From Chitinophagaceae bacterium (GTDB taxonomy: Bacteria > Bacteroidota > Bacteroidia > Chitinophagales > Chitinophagaceae), in assembly GCA_947447005.1 (NCBI GenBank), contig CANFHO010000006.1, forward strand, positions 1 through 48,795: a stretch of DNA of 48,795 nt, read 5' to 3'. Below, piece by piece: positions 24,251-33,187 of the stretch (its first letter is position 1; each line of letters starts with the position of its first letter). The position numbers and the translations under genes were made by a program. Under the pieces are notes generated by a model. The model ran no database searches. It was not told where the DNA came from and saw nothing but the letters and a program-made list of their open reading frames with translations.

Positions 24251-25148
24251 GCTCCTCCAAGCAACTGTTTGCATATTCAGGCTTGTATGGGTGTTTCCAT
24301 CGTCTGTGACTCCATAAGTAGTTATCAGGTCTTTTTCTGATGGTATCTTCCAGGTACTTTAAATAACGCAGGGTCAATGCCCCTGGTGGAAGGGATGCAG
24401 GATCTTCAGTAATGATCTCACATTCGAATGTATACAATCCTCTTTTGAGCTTATAAAAATTTGCAAATACTACAATGGTATCTCTCTGCCTGGCTGCCTT
24501 TTCAGGACCAGTAACAAAGGGTGCAGGTTTCCCAAAAAAATTCACCCAAAAAGCCTTCGCAGGATGACCAGGATTTTGATCTGCCACCAACGCAAGAACG
24601 TATTTTTTATCCATGTACTGGATGAAATTATTCTTGAAGTCATTCGCTGGAATGAGAATGGTTCCAAATCTGGATCGCATTTTTTTGAATAGGCGATCAA
24701 AAAAAGAATTGGTGATGGGCTGATAAACAGCTAAAAATGGAGCTTTCAATTCGCGTGCTATGCCGTGATTGACCACTTCCCAATTGAAATTGTGCATCGC
24801 ATGAATTTGCACATTCTTCCCTTTTGATGCTGCTTCTTGTAATACGCTTAGATCGCCTGTGAACATTTTCCTTGATCTCGACGCTCCTGTACTGAGCAAT
24901 TTGATGGATTCAATCATGGTATCCATGAAATTCTGGTAGAATTTCTTTGCAATCAACTTTCGCTCTTCCAAGTTCTTTTCAGGAAAGGCAATGGCAAGGT
25001 TGTTCATCACCACTTTCTTTCGATACCCAACCAAGGTATGCATGATAAAGGAGAGAAGGTCGCTCAGTGCATACAAAATGGGCATTGGAAGGATTGAAAT
25101 GCCATACATCAACACCAACAATGAAAGATCCCGAATCTTGCTCATCAA
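24237..25148 (-). CDS. Lipid A biosynthesis acyltransferase (LpxL/HtrB family)
   Basis: The 303-residue membrane-anchored enzyme has an N-terminal hydrophobic segment (LLVLMYGISILPMPILYAL), the catalytic HX4E motif in HNFNWE near residue 118, VVMNNLAIAFPE, and ADQNPGHPAKAFWVNFFGKP, the usual landmarks of KDO-lipid A acyltransferases. It adds a secondary acyl chain to lipid A at the cytoplasmic face of the inner membrane. The first of two adjacent Met codons is used here. Confidence 0.92.
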   Translation of the reverse strand: MMSKIRDLSLLVLMYGISILPMPILYALSDLLSFIMHTLVGYRKKVVMNNLAIAFPEKNLEERKLIAKKFYQNFMDTMIESIKLLSTGASRSRKMFTGDLSVLQEAASKGKNVQIHAMHNFNWEVVNHGIARELKAPFLAVYQPITNSFFDRLFKKMRSRFGTILIPANDFKNNFIQYMDKKYVLALVADQNPGHPAKAFWVNFFGKPAPFVTGPEKAARQRDTIVVFANFYKLKRGLYTFECEIITEDPASLPPGALTLRYLKYLEDTIRKRPDNYLWSHRRWKHPYKPEYANSCLEELNLP

Positions 25149-25161
25149 AATGTATTTCCTC

Positions 25162-25428
25162 TTATTGATTGTGGCTTCCGTCGCAGTAAGGTGGGTTCTT
25201 CGTTTTTTTACACTGACACAACCAAACCTCTTGTGTTTTTTCGAATGTCACTTTTAGACTTGCATATGGCATGCCTTCAATCTGCTTGTGTTTTCCGTCG
25301 CAGAAAGGTTGTTTTTCACTAAGTCCACAGGTGCACCAGGCATAGGTTTTACCTTCTTCTACCTGAACACATGCTGGAGTGGATTGGGCTACTTTTGGGA
25401 AACCTTCGTTTGGTAATTTGTCTTCCAT
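25162..25428 (-). CDS. Tandem CDGSH-type iron-sulfur protein
   Basis: The 88-residue protein has two mitoNEET-like 2Fe-2S sites: C-x-C...PFCDGKH (about residues 32-49) and C-x-C...PPYCDGSH (about 70-86). Each supplies three Cys and one His. Tandem CDGSH proteins of this size are common in bacteria and thought to serve redox or cluster-transfer roles. It lies between the lipid A acyltransferase and meaB on the same strand, 1 bp from the meaB stop. Confidence 0.93.
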   Translation of the reverse strand: MEDKLPNEGFPKVAQSTPACVQVEEGKTYAWCTCGLSEKQPFCDGKHKQIEGMPYASLKVTFEKTQEVWLCQCKKTKNPPYCDGSHNQ

Positions 25429-25429
25429 T

Positions 25430-26323
25430 TTAAATATATTTTTTTATGAATTGATGCAAATGTAATTCACCTTCTTTCAATGCAAGCATGATATCTTCTT
25501 TCAAATCCATTTCATTGATTTTTTCCATTTTTTTATGGGAAATCAATTGATAGGCTTTTTTTGCAATCAATCTTGACTGTTTGTCAAGATCAAAGGAGGA
25601 TGATATTTGTTGATTGACCGCTATTTTAAGCTCTTCTATTCCTTCGCCGGAACTAGCAACCGTATTTACAACATGCTGTGACTCATTGAAGTCCTCTTTT
25701 TCGTGAAGCGACAATTTCAATTGCTTTGTGAATTGACTCGCTTTGGGTCTGTCTGATTTATTTACTACAAAGATATCTGCGCCTTCCATCAATCCGGCTT
25801 TCATGAATTGTATTTCATCGCCTGCTTCTGGTACCAACACCAAAACAACAACATCTCCCAATGACACAATTTCCATTTCTGATTGACCAACTCCAACGGT
25901 TTCAATGATGATGAGATCAAATCCACATTCTTTGAGAAAGCTGGTAATCTCAATGGCATGTGGATGAAGACCTCCCAAACTTCCTCTGCTGGCCAATGAT
26001 CGAATAAACACCTGTTGATTGTCGTACCACCTGTTCATCCTTATCCTGTCTCCTAAAACGGCTCCCTGGCTGTATGGCGATGATGGATCAATACAGAGGA
26101 TGGCCACTTTTTTATCGTCTTTGATGTATGAACCGATGAGTTGATCGGCCAACGTACTTTTTCCGGCCCCCGGGGGGCCGGTGATACCAATGACCGGAAT
26201 ATCCATTCGCTCATTGATGAGCTCCAAAATGCCATCTGCTGATTCATTTTCAATCAGCGATATGCACCTCGCAATACTACGGTGGTGGCCATTTTTTGCA
26301 TCTTGAAACAATTCTTTGAACAT
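25430..26323 (-). CDS. meaB: Methylmalonyl-CoA mutase-associated GTPase MeaB
   Basis: The 297-residue G3E GTPase has the Walker A GPPGAGKST near residue 51, DPSSPYSQGAVLGDR, the switch block FDLIIIETVGVGQSE and the base motif NKSD. It protects and reloads the B12-dependent methylmalonyl-CoA mutase. I chose ATG 26323, where the conserved sequence starts; an in-frame start 189 bp upstream would run through the divergent coaX promoter. The mutase genes are not in the window. Confidence 0.93.
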   Translation of the reverse strand: MFKELFQDAKNGHHRSIARCISLIENESADGILELINERMDIPVIGITGPPGAGKSTLADQLIGSYIKDDKKVAILCIDPSSPYSQGAVLGDRIRMNRWYDNQQVFIRSLASRGSLGGLHPHAIEITSFLKECGFDLIIIETVGVGQSEMEIVSLGDVVVLVLVPEAGDEIQFMKAGLMEGADIFVVNKSDRPKASQFTKQLKLSLHEKEDFNESQHVVNTVASSGEGIEELKIAVNQQISSSFDLDKQSRLIAKKAYQLISHKKMEKINEMDLKEDIMLALKEGELHLHQFIKKYI

Positions 26324-26408
26324 GGTTATAACCTCTTTCTTAGAAGGATTATGCGAATTTATCGCTTTATTCAGCGAGATTGTCAGACTTTTGTGTAAAA
26401 TCAGCGAG

Positions 26409-27131
26409 ATGAAGACTTTGTGTTTAGACCTTGGCAATACAAGGAAAAAGGGAGCCATCTTTAAAGATGGTCTGCAACAGTCTGTACATGTGTTTGATGA
26501 AGACCTTACCATGTCTGTTGCCAGGCTCTTGGCTGAGGAGAAAATTGATAAATGTTTATTATCGTCTGTGATCCATCATGATCCTCAATTGGAAGAAATG
26601 CTGGAGGAACTTACTGCTTTTCACAGATTATCGAATGAAAGCAAATTGAATTTTACCGTTCCGGTTGGCAAACCTGAAACCATGGGCGCCGACCGACTTG
26701 CATTGGCCGCTGCCTCTGTTCATTTCTACCCAGGCAAAAATAATCTTGTTATTGGCCTCGGGAGTTGCATCACCTATAATTTCATCAATAAATACAACCA
26801 ATTTTTGGGAGGAAGCATTTCTCCTGGCATGGAAATGCGCTTCAATTCACTCCACGATTATACTGCTTTGTTGCCAGTGGTGAAGAAAGATTGGAACTTT
26901 CCATTGGTTGGATATGATACCAAAACAAACATCCTGAGTGGGGTTGTTTTGGGCATGGCGAAGGAGATTGAAGGAATAGTTAAGGAATATCAAGAAAAAT
27001 ATAGGAACTTTAACGTGCTTTTAACCGGGGGGGATTGCAGCTATTTTGCGCAGCTGCTTAAAAATAAGATATTTGCAGACCCCGATTTTTTATTTAAAGG
27101 ATTGTATGCGATCAGTGAGACCAATATTTAA
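26409..27131 (+). CDS. coaX: Type III pantothenate kinase CoaX
   Basis: The 240-residue ASKHA-fold enzyme phosphorylates pantothenate, the first step of CoA synthesis. The phosphate-1 motif LDLGNTR is at the N-terminus, and GADRLALAAA and GGSISPGMEMR are present. The second phosphate motif, usually DxGT, reads GLGSCITYN, so both the Asp and the Thr are changed. The start ATG 26409 is placed by homology, 86 bp from divergent meaB. Its end overlaps the next gene by 26 bp. Probably functional, but the motif change is unusual. Confidence 0.88.
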   Translation: MKTLCLDLGNTRKKGAIFKDGLQQSVHVFDEDLTMSVARLLAEEKIDKCLLSSVIHHDPQLEEMLEELTAFHRLSNESKLNFTVPVGKPETMGADRLALAAASVHFYPGKNNLVIGLGSCITYNFINKYNQFLGGSISPGMEMRFNSLHDYTALLPVVKKDWNFPLVGYDTKTNILSGVVLGMAKEIEGIVKEYQEKYRNFNVLLTGGDCSYFAQLLKNKIFADPDFLFKGLYAISETNI

Positions 27132-28410
27132 GCGTTTTTTTAGTACATCAGCCATTTTCTGCCTGAGCCTTCTTGGTTTCAGGGCTTCCGCACAGGAGAA
27201 CTCTCCCTATTCGCGTTATGCGTTGGGCGATTTGGTCCCTGCTCAAAATATCCTCAACAGGGGTATGGGTGGAATTTCTTTGGCTTATTCAGATTACCAG
27301 TCTGTCAATTTCGTCAACCCCGCATCATATGCATCGTTGAAAATAACAACATTCGATGTGGGCTTGGATCTGACTTCAAGAACATTGATGACCATCAACC
27401 CCCCCAAGAAATTTGGTTCTGCCAATCTGGTACCCTCTTATCTTCAATTGGGACTACCTCTTTCAAAGAAGCACAATTGGGGTATGAACCTGGGTTTGAA
27501 ACCAGTTACCCGTGTTAACTACGACATGATTTCAAATGTTAGACTTCCTGGCGTTGACAGCATCCAATACAATTATTTCGGAAACGGAGGAGCTTATCAG
27601 TTCTTTGGTGGCATGGCGTATGGTGGTAAATCCTTGAGTATAGGTTTTAATGCCGGTTATATGTTTGGTAGTAAAATGACTGCTACAAAAGTGGTGTTTG
27701 TAAATGATACCATCAATTACAAGCCAACGAATTCTACGGATACAACCCATTTTGGAGGCATGTTCTTCAATGCAGGCATCCAATATAAAATTAAATTGTC
27801 TAAAGATGTTACCCTGACCCTGGGTGGAAACGCCAACTTGCAAGCCAAGTTGAACGCTACCAGAAACATTTCCAGACAAACAATTGATTACTCAACATCT
27901 ACTGGTTATTTGACAATTGATAGCATATACTATGGGTCTGAACAAAAGGGAACCATCATTTATCCTTCCAGCTGGGGCGCAGGTTTCATGGTGGCAAAAG
28001 AAAATGTTTGGTTGTTTGGCGCTGAAATCAACATGTGCAAATGGTCTGATTACAGATATTATGGCAATACAGATCGATTGAGCAATAGCTGGACTGCCAG
28101 GTTGGGTGGACAATACCTGCCTGATTTCAAATCAGAAAATTATTGGTTGAGAACTGCCTACAGGTTGGGAGCTTCATTCGGACCTGATCAGGTCATGATC
28201 AATAAAAAAATTCCTCAGGTGATGCTCACATTTGGTGCATCATTGCCCGTAAGAAGGAATCCTTATTCAAATCAATATTCAACCATCAATACTTCATTTG
28301 AAATCGGTTCAAGAGGTAACAAGAACAACGATATCAAAGAAAATATTTTCAGATTATCCCTCGGTTTTTGTTTGAGCGATATCTGGTTCAATAAGCCTAA
28401 ATACCAATAA
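27106..28410 (+). CDS. Outer-membrane beta-barrel protein
   Basis: The 434-residue protein has a signal peptide (hydrophobic core FCLSLLGF, cleavage after ASA-Q) and begins with ENSPYSRYALGDL, then GMGGISLAYSDYQSVNFVNPASY. Alternating beta strands follow to a C-terminal segment ending DIWFNKPKYQ. This N-terminal pattern is widespread among uncharacterised Bacteroidota outer-membrane proteins found next to coaX and lptC. It overlaps coaX by 26 bp and precedes lptC by 12 bp. Function unknown; a barrel role in envelope biogenesis is only suggested by the neighbours. Confidence 0.8.
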   Translation: MRSVRPIFKRFFSTSAIFCLSLLGFRASAQENSPYSRYALGDLVPAQNILNRGMGGISLAYSDYQSVNFVNPASYASLKITTFDVGLDLTSRTLMTINPPKKFGSANLVPSYLQLGLPLSKKHNWGMNLGLKPVTRVNYDMISNVRLPGVDSIQYNYFGNGGAYQFFGGMAYGGKSLSIGFNAGYMFGSKMTATKVVFVNDTINYKPTNSTDTTHFGGMFFNAGIQYKIKLSKDVTLTLGGNANLQAKLNATRNISRQTIDYSTSTGYLTIDSIYYGSEQKGTIIYPSSWGAGFMVAKENVWLFGAEINMCKWSDYRYYGNTDRLSNSWTARLGGQYLPDFKSENYWLRTAYRLGASFGPDQVMINKKIPQVMLTFGASLPVRRNPYSNQYSTINTSFEIGSRGNKNNDIKENIFRLSLGFCLSDIWFNKPKYQ

Positions 28411-28422
28411 AAATTTGTCCTT

Positions 28423-28953
28423 GTGAACAAAGGCTTGATTTTTTTTGCATTCATGATCATTGGATTTACTTCTTGTGAAAATGATGCCAATAAGGTACAA
28501 GCCATGTTTGAAAAAAAGTTGGGTGTCGATAAGGCTATCAATATTGAAAGTTTTATGAGTCAGGGTGGTATGATGCGAGCAAAACTAACCGCCCCGCTCA
28601 TGTACCGTTACCAGGATACCAGTTCGAGGATTGAACTTCCCAACACACTTCATGTTGACTTCTATGATTCTACAAAAAATGTAGAAAGCAAGTTGGATGC
28701 GCTTTATGCTCGTTATTATGAAAGTGATAATAAGATTTTCCTGCGTGATAGCGTTCGCGTATACAACCTCACTGGCGATACCCTTTTCTGTAAAGAATTG
28801 TGGTGGGATCAACGCATTCAAAAATTCTTCACTGAAAAAGCAGTGCGAATCCATACAAAAGATATGATCATGTACGGAGAAGGACTGTCTGCTCCGCAGG
28901 ATTTCAAGACCTTTGAAATCTATAAGGTTACGAATAGCTATATAAGGTTGTAA
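28423..28953 (+). CDS. lptC: LPS export ABC transporter periplasmic protein LptC
   Basis: The 176-residue protein starts with a lipoprotein-like signal (FMIIGFTSC, Cys18) and continues with beta strands typical of the LptC/OstA jellyroll (RAKLTAPLMYRYQ, FYDSTKNVESKLDALYARYY, KIFLRDSVRVYN, YGEGLSAPQDF). It carries LPS across the periplasm with LptA and LptBFG. The start is GTG 28423 (an adjacent TTG is possible); no ATG is available. Confidence 0.85.
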   Translation: MNKGLIFFAFMIIGFTSCENDANKVQAMFEKKLGVDKAINIESFMSQGGMMRAKLTAPLMYRYQDTSSRIELPNTLHVDFYDSTKNVESKLDALYARYYESDNKIFLRDSVRVYNLTGDTLFCKELWWDQRIQKFFTEKAVRIHTKDMIMYGEGLSAPQDFKTFEIYKVTNSYIRL

Positions 28954-29075
28954 GTTGTAGGGATTCTTTACAATTTATCATTTATTAAACCAACAATGAC
29001 CCATTCATCATCGATTATCCAAAATAATCTGTCTATCTATTTTAGTAACTTACAACAAACAACCCAGAACCTATA

Positions 29076-29792
29076 ATGCCTAGACACGAAATCAAATTTT
29101 TAGAAGGTCCACATTCAAGGTGGACAGATTTTAAATTGATGGTGAAGATATGTGTAGAATTTATAAGAGGTTTCCGTGCACTTCATTTCGTTGGGCCATG
29201 TGTTGCCATATTTGGATCTGCCAGGTTTGATGAACAGAGTCAACACTACAAAGATGCCAGGGCACTGGCGGCCGCCATAGCAAAATTAGGCTTTACCATC
29301 ATGACAGGCGGTGGCCCCGGAATCATGGAAGCTGCCAACAGAGGTGCCAAAGATGTTGGAGGTAAATCAGTGGGTTGCAATATCGTCCTGCCCATGGAAC
29401 AACATCAAAATCCATATCTGGATACATGGGTTAATATTCGTTATTTCTTTGTCAGGAAAACATTGCTGATCAAATACTCTTATGCATTTGTAATCATGCC
29501 TGGAGGTTTTGGTACCATGGATGAATTGTTTGAGTCAATGACCTTGATTCAAACAAAAAAAATTGAAGAGTTTCCTGTTATTATTTTCGGAACAGAATAC
29601 CATAAGGAGTTGATTGCCTACATTGAAAAAATGAAAGCAGAAAAAACAATTTCAGAAGATGACTTAAAACTTTTTTTGGTTACGGATTCAATTGATGAAG
29701 CTATTGGACTGATTAAATCCTGTATCAAGAAATTTAGATTGGCACATGTCAGCAGAAAGCCCAAATGGTTTCTGTTTGAAAAAGGCTTTTAA
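29076..29792 (+). CDS. LOG-family phosphoribohydrolase
   Basis: The 238-residue Rossmann-fold protein has MTGGGPGIMEAANRGA and the LOG signature PGGFGTMDE, the marks of LONELY GUY / TIGR00730 proteins once annotated as lysine decarboxylases. They hydrolyse nucleoside 5'-monophosphates to base and ribose 5-phosphate. The physiological substrate here is unknown. A palindrome-like pair (TTGTAAGTT/AACTTACAA) flanks the 122-bp upstream gap. Its last 4 bases overlap the convergent epimerase gene. Confidence 0.92.
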   Translation: MPRHEIKFLEGPHSRWTDFKLMVKICVEFIRGFRALHFVGPCVAIFGSARFDEQSQHYKDARALAAAIAKLGFTIMTGGGPGIMEAANRGAKDVGGKSVGCNIVLPMEQHQNPYLDTWVNIRYFFVRKTLLIKYSYAFVIMPGGFGTMDELFESMTLIQTKKIEEFPVIIFGTEYHKELIAYIEKMKAEKTISEDDLKLFLVTDSIDEAIGLIKSCIKKFRLAHVSRKPKWFLFEKGF

Positions 29793-30823
29793 TTCTTTTT
29801 ACCAAAGAACCTCGAGAAAAATCCTTTCTTCTCTTCTTTCTTTTCCATCACAGCAACACGTAATCTGGTTTGAAAAGCCTGACTGTCTTCTGGTCCGAGT
29901 TCAAGCAATCCCATGTGATTATTGAATGCATCTGGTGCAGAGCTCAGGTTTTCAATTGCAATGCTTTTCCTGTGCGGAGGGGTATAAATCTGTAGATATG
30001 GATAGGCCCTATCGGGGTAGATATACAGCTCAAGTCCCAACTCAGGATCAGATAATGTGCAATGCGGCATGGGTTGATCCAGGTCGAGCAAAAAACAGTT
30101 GTCAAGGAACACATCTTTAAGCGAAGCCCCCTTGAACCATTTTTTATTTCGGATGATTTTTCCGGTTGGAACAAGGATGTTATTGAATTCAACTTGTTTT
30201 TTAGAGTTGAACTGAAGCATAGCCGTATCAATGGTTTCACCAAGTTTGAAGTAGGGATGCCATCCATCCGACATGGGAATGGTTCTGCCGCTTCTGTTAT
30301 GAACGGTGGTGATGATGGTTAATCTGCTTGCACCTTCCAATCTGTATCGGATGTTCATGTCAAAGGCAAAAGGGTAACCTGGATCGGTTCCCTTGTAGCG
30401 GTATAAAAATTTGCATTCTGTCATGAAAGCAGATGCTTCGGCAATCATTACCTCATGAGGTGCATCATACAATAAGCCATGAATAGCATGGCCATTCAAT
30501 GCAAACTTTTCAGTGGTATATTCCTTTCCTTCCCAGTTGTAGGTTGATTGATTCATTCTACACACAAAAGGGGAAAGTTTTGCAGCCTTAAAACCATTTG
30601 TCTTATTGGCTTTCCAATCGTCTGCATCTTTAAATCCTTCCACCAGGTTGATGATCTTTCCTTGGTGTGGCACTTCAAATTTATTGAGAATGCCACCCGC
30701 TGACGGGATGATGGTAGCTTTTGCCCCAGTTGCTTCATCGCGCAGAATAATCTCTTCCCATCCATTTTGCTGGATGCGATCACAATAAAAGGTAAGAACC
30801 GATTGTTTAGCCTGATTTTCCAT
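29789..30823 (-). CDS. Aldose 1-epimerase family protein
   Basis: The 344-residue protein has the galactose mutarotase-like fold: LNGHAIHGLLYDAPHEV with the conserved His, SDGWHPYFKLG with the second catalytic His region, and YLQIYTPPHRKSIAIENLSSAPDAFN with the conserved Glu. It probably interconverts sugar anomers. A lysine-rich tail (EKKEEKKGFFSRFFGKKN) extends the domain. It is coupled to the upstream deoxyhypusine synthase-like gene by a TAATG overlap. Confidence 0.9.
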   Translation of the reverse strand: MENQAKQSVLTFYCDRIQQNGWEEIILRDEATGAKATIIPSAGGILNKFEVPHQGKIINLVEGFKDADDWKANKTNGFKAAKLSPFVCRMNQSTYNWEGKEYTTEKFALNGHAIHGLLYDAPHEVMIAEASAFMTECKFLYRYKGTDPGYPFAFDMNIRYRLEGASRLTIITTVHNRSGRTIPMSDGWHPYFKLGETIDTAMLQFNSKKQVEFNNILVPTGKIIRNKKWFKGASLKDVFLDNCFLLDLDQPMPHCTLSDPELGLELYIYPDRAYPYLQIYTPPHRKSIAIENLSSAPDAFNNHMGLLELGPEDSQAFQTRLRVAVMEKKEEKKGFFSRFFGKKN

Positions 30824-31797
30824 TACCAGCCAAGGATATATGCAAAGATGAGTGGGGCTATGATGGTAGCATCACTTTCAACGATAAATTTAGGCGTGTG
30901 TATATCCAGTTTACCCCAGGTGATTTTTTCATTTGGAACTGCACCTGAATAAGAACCATACGATGTAGTAGAGTCGCTTATCTGGCAGAAGTAGCTCCAG
31001 AATGGAACATCATGCCACTCAAGATCCTGGTACATCATTGGTACAACGCAAATGGGGAAATCACCTGCAATACCACCACCAATCTGGAAGAAGCCAACGC
31101 CTTTTCCACCGCTGTTCTGACGGTACCATTCAGACAACCACACCATGTATTCAATGCCGCTCTTCATTGTTGTGGCTTTCATTTCTCCTTTGATGATGTA
31201 AGACGCAAAAATGTTACCCATGGTACTGTCTTCCCAACCACCTACAATGATCGGCAGATTGCGCTCCATGGCAGCAATCATCCAACTGTCTTTTACATCA
31301 ATTTCATAGTCAGGTTTCATAACCTCGCTTTTCAGCAATTGGTACATGAATTCATGTGGGAAATACCTTTCACCAGATGCATCTGCGTCTTTCCAAAGCT
31401 TTACAATGTGTTGTTGGATCCTTCTGAAGGCCTCTTCTTCAGGTATACATGTATCGGTAACCCTGTTCAATCCTTGTTCTAAAAGCTCCCATTCCTGCTG
31501 CGGAGTAAGGTCGCGGTAATTAGGAACCCTTTTATAATGTGTATGTGCCACCAGGTTCATGATATCCTCTTCGAGGTTGGCACCTGTACAGGAGATGATA
31601 TCCACCTTACCCTGACGAATCATTTCTGCGAAGGAAACACCCAATTCAGCCGTACTCATGGCACCAGCTAATGTAACCATCATTTTTCCGCCTTCCAGCA
31701 GATGTTGCTCATATCCTTTGGCTGCATCTACCAAAGCAGCAGCGTTAAAATGCCTATAATGATGTTGAATGAACTGAGAAACTGGGCCTTTTGACAT
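30823..31797 (-). CDS. Deoxyhypusine synthase-like protein
   Basis: The 324-residue protein follows the fold of eukaryotic deoxyhypusine synthase: TLAGAMSTAELG, SCTGANLEED, the NAD region IIVGGWEDSTMGN, FFQIGGGI, and EKITWGKLDI, where Lys matches the catalytic lysine of the human enzyme. Bacteria lack eIF5A, so the acceptor is unknown; some bacterial relatives act on polyamines. I chose ATG 31797, because the longer frame runs through repeat element 5. It is coupled to the aldose epimerase. Confidence 0.88.
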   Translation of the reverse strand: MSKGPVSQFIQHHYRHFNAAALVDAAKGYEQHLLEGGKMMVTLAGAMSTAELGVSFAEMIRQGKVDIISCTGANLEEDIMNLVAHTHYKRVPNYRDLTPQQEWELLEQGLNRVTDTCIPEEEAFRRIQQHIVKLWKDADASGERYFPHEFMYQLLKSEVMKPDYEIDVKDSWMIAAMERNLPIIVGGWEDSTMGNIFASYIIKGEMKATTMKSGIEYMVWLSEWYRQNSGGKGVGFFQIGGGIAGDFPICVVPMMYQDLEWHDVPFWSYFCQISDSTTSYGSYSGAVPNEKITWGKLDIHTPKFIVESDATIIAPLIFAYILGW

Positions 31798-31830
31798 GGT
31801 GAATGTGTTTAGGCTACAAATATAATAAAG

Positions 31831-31924
31831 CGAAAGGTGAAAGGTGAAAAGAGAAAGGAGAAAACAGCCGTTTATTTCTTTCGGCTGTTTCACTTTTCTC
31901 TTTTCTCTTTTCACTTTTCTCTTT
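31831..31924. repeat. Hairpin repeat element 5 (GAAAGGT/GAAAAGA units, CAGCCG apex)
   Basis: The left arm (31831-31870) is 7-bp purine units (GAAAGGT, GAAAAGA); the right arm (31882-31924) is CACTTTTCTC-type complement. The apex is a 9-bp perfect stem AAACAGCCG/CGGCTGTTT around an 11-base loop. It separates the usp stop codon from the deoxyhypusine synthase-like start, and the usp stop codon (minus-strand TAA) overlaps the outer end of the right arm. Confidence 0.92.
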
Positions 31925-32744
31925 ACCTGTGTGCCACAAACACCGGTATCTTATGTTTTTCTATAATTTCTGCCAGGAAACTTTTCTTGAATAGATTGGA
32001 AAATTCGCTTCTGCCGAAAGCACCGGCAACAAGTAAGGTTTTTTCCTTGACCGACATGCTTTTAGCAAAGGATCTGTCTGAAATGGATGAAACTACCTCT
32101 AAGGTGAGATTTGAAAAATGTTTGGAAGCCAATTCCTCAATCATTTCCTGATATGGAAGTGGATCCTGTTCATCTTCAATGGTAACCAAGGTGGTGTCCC
32201 ATTCATGAAATTGAGGAAACAAATAAGAGAATTGTTTTATGGCAAAGACAGAATCTGATTTGCCATCGTATGCAAGTACAATTTTGTTAGGCATGGTATA
32301 ATCTTCCGGAACCAGCAGAATAGGACATTCCGTTTGTCTGAGCATTTTTTTCAGATATTCATTTGGTTGATCTCTTCCAATATTTTCATAAAAAAGTTCT
32401 GCACTCAGGATCATAAAATCTGCAAACCTTGTTTCAGTCTGAAGTTCCTGCAATGCAAAAAGTTCTGTGTCTTTATGAACCCGGAATTCCAAACCTTCAT
32501 GTAAACATTTACTTTCAAAATAGCTGATGTTTTGGTTGATATGGCTCTCGTCGGTTTCAATGGGAGAAATGTTTATGGAGGTATCTGATTGAAATCCACT
32601 GTATCCAATGATATCCCTGTAATCGATCGCCTGCAGGAAAACGCCAGTTACCAGCAAACGCTCACTCTCATTGAGGTAGCTGGCCATTTTAAATGAACCT
32701 TCAGAAAAATGCTTTCCATCAAATACCAGAATTACTTTTTTCAT
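31923..32744 (-). CDS. Tandem universal stress protein
   Basis: The 273-residue protein contains two Usp domains (about 1-140 and 145-273). The second begins with MPNKIVLAYDGKSDSVFAIK and ends with LVAGAFGRSEFSNLFKKS, a Usp ATP-loop region, and IPVFVAHR. Universal stress proteins respond to starvation, anoxia and other stresses. It is the second gene of an operon after the TerB-like protein (14 bp), behind a CRP/FNR-like promoter. Confidence 0.9.
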   Translation of the reverse strand: MKKVILVFDGKHFSEGSFKMASYLNESERLLVTGVFLQAIDYRDIIGYSGFQSDTSINISPIETDESHINQNISYFESKCLHEGLEFRVHKDTELFALQELQTETRFADFMILSAELFYENIGRDQPNEYLKKMLRQTECPILLVPEDYTMPNKIVLAYDGKSDSVFAIKQFSYLFPQFHEWDTTLVTIEDEQDPLPYQEMIEELASKHFSNLTLEVVSSISDRSFAKSMSVKEKTLLVAGAFGRSEFSNLFKKSFLAEIIEKHKIPVFVAHR

Positions 32745-32758
32745 GATTGCAGTTTAGG

Positions 32759-33175
32759 TCAGAATATGAGAAGTGATGCCTGCAGGTTGAGCAGGTGGTT
32801 TCTTAGCTTGCTGAGTAATTTATTTTCTTTGTTGTTGACATGCCTGTAGGAATCAGCCAATACATCTGATAGTTTTAGGCATCTCGAAATCTCTTCATCA
32901 GAAATATCGTATTTGTATTGTTTGCAATAATCGATGAATGTATCATATGCATCCTCTGTCGTAAGCATTTGATCTTCACTGGTATCGAATGAAAACTGTG
33001 TAAACCATGCTTCATTGGTCCCAAATTCATCCTTATCATTTTCCTTTTGAAGCAATCGTTGCGAAATCAGTTCACTCAATACTTTTCTTTCCTCTGTGCT
33101 GATTTTTCCATCAGCCATGGCCACTGCATACAGCAGTTTACCCAGTTCAGTGTAAAATAGTTCGGTATTTTTCAT
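32759..33175 (-). CDS. TerB-like helical protein
   Basis: The 138-residue protein starts with LGKLLYAVAMADGKISTEERKVLSELI, the hallmark acidic loop (DGKxxxxE) of the tellurite-resistance TerB fold, and is helical throughout. TerB-type domains bind metal or act as scaffolds; no tellurite genes are near. It lies 14 bp upstream of the universal stress gene and is the first gene of that operon. Confidence 0.82.
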   Translation of the reverse strand: MKNTELFYTELGKLLYAVAMADGKISTEERKVLSELISQRLLQKENDKDEFGTNEAWFTQFSFDTSEDQMLTTEDAYDTFIDYCKQYKYDISDEEISRCLKLSDVLADSYRHVNNKENKLLSKLRNHLLNLQASLLIF

Positions 33176-33187
33176 TTTTGCTTTTCA

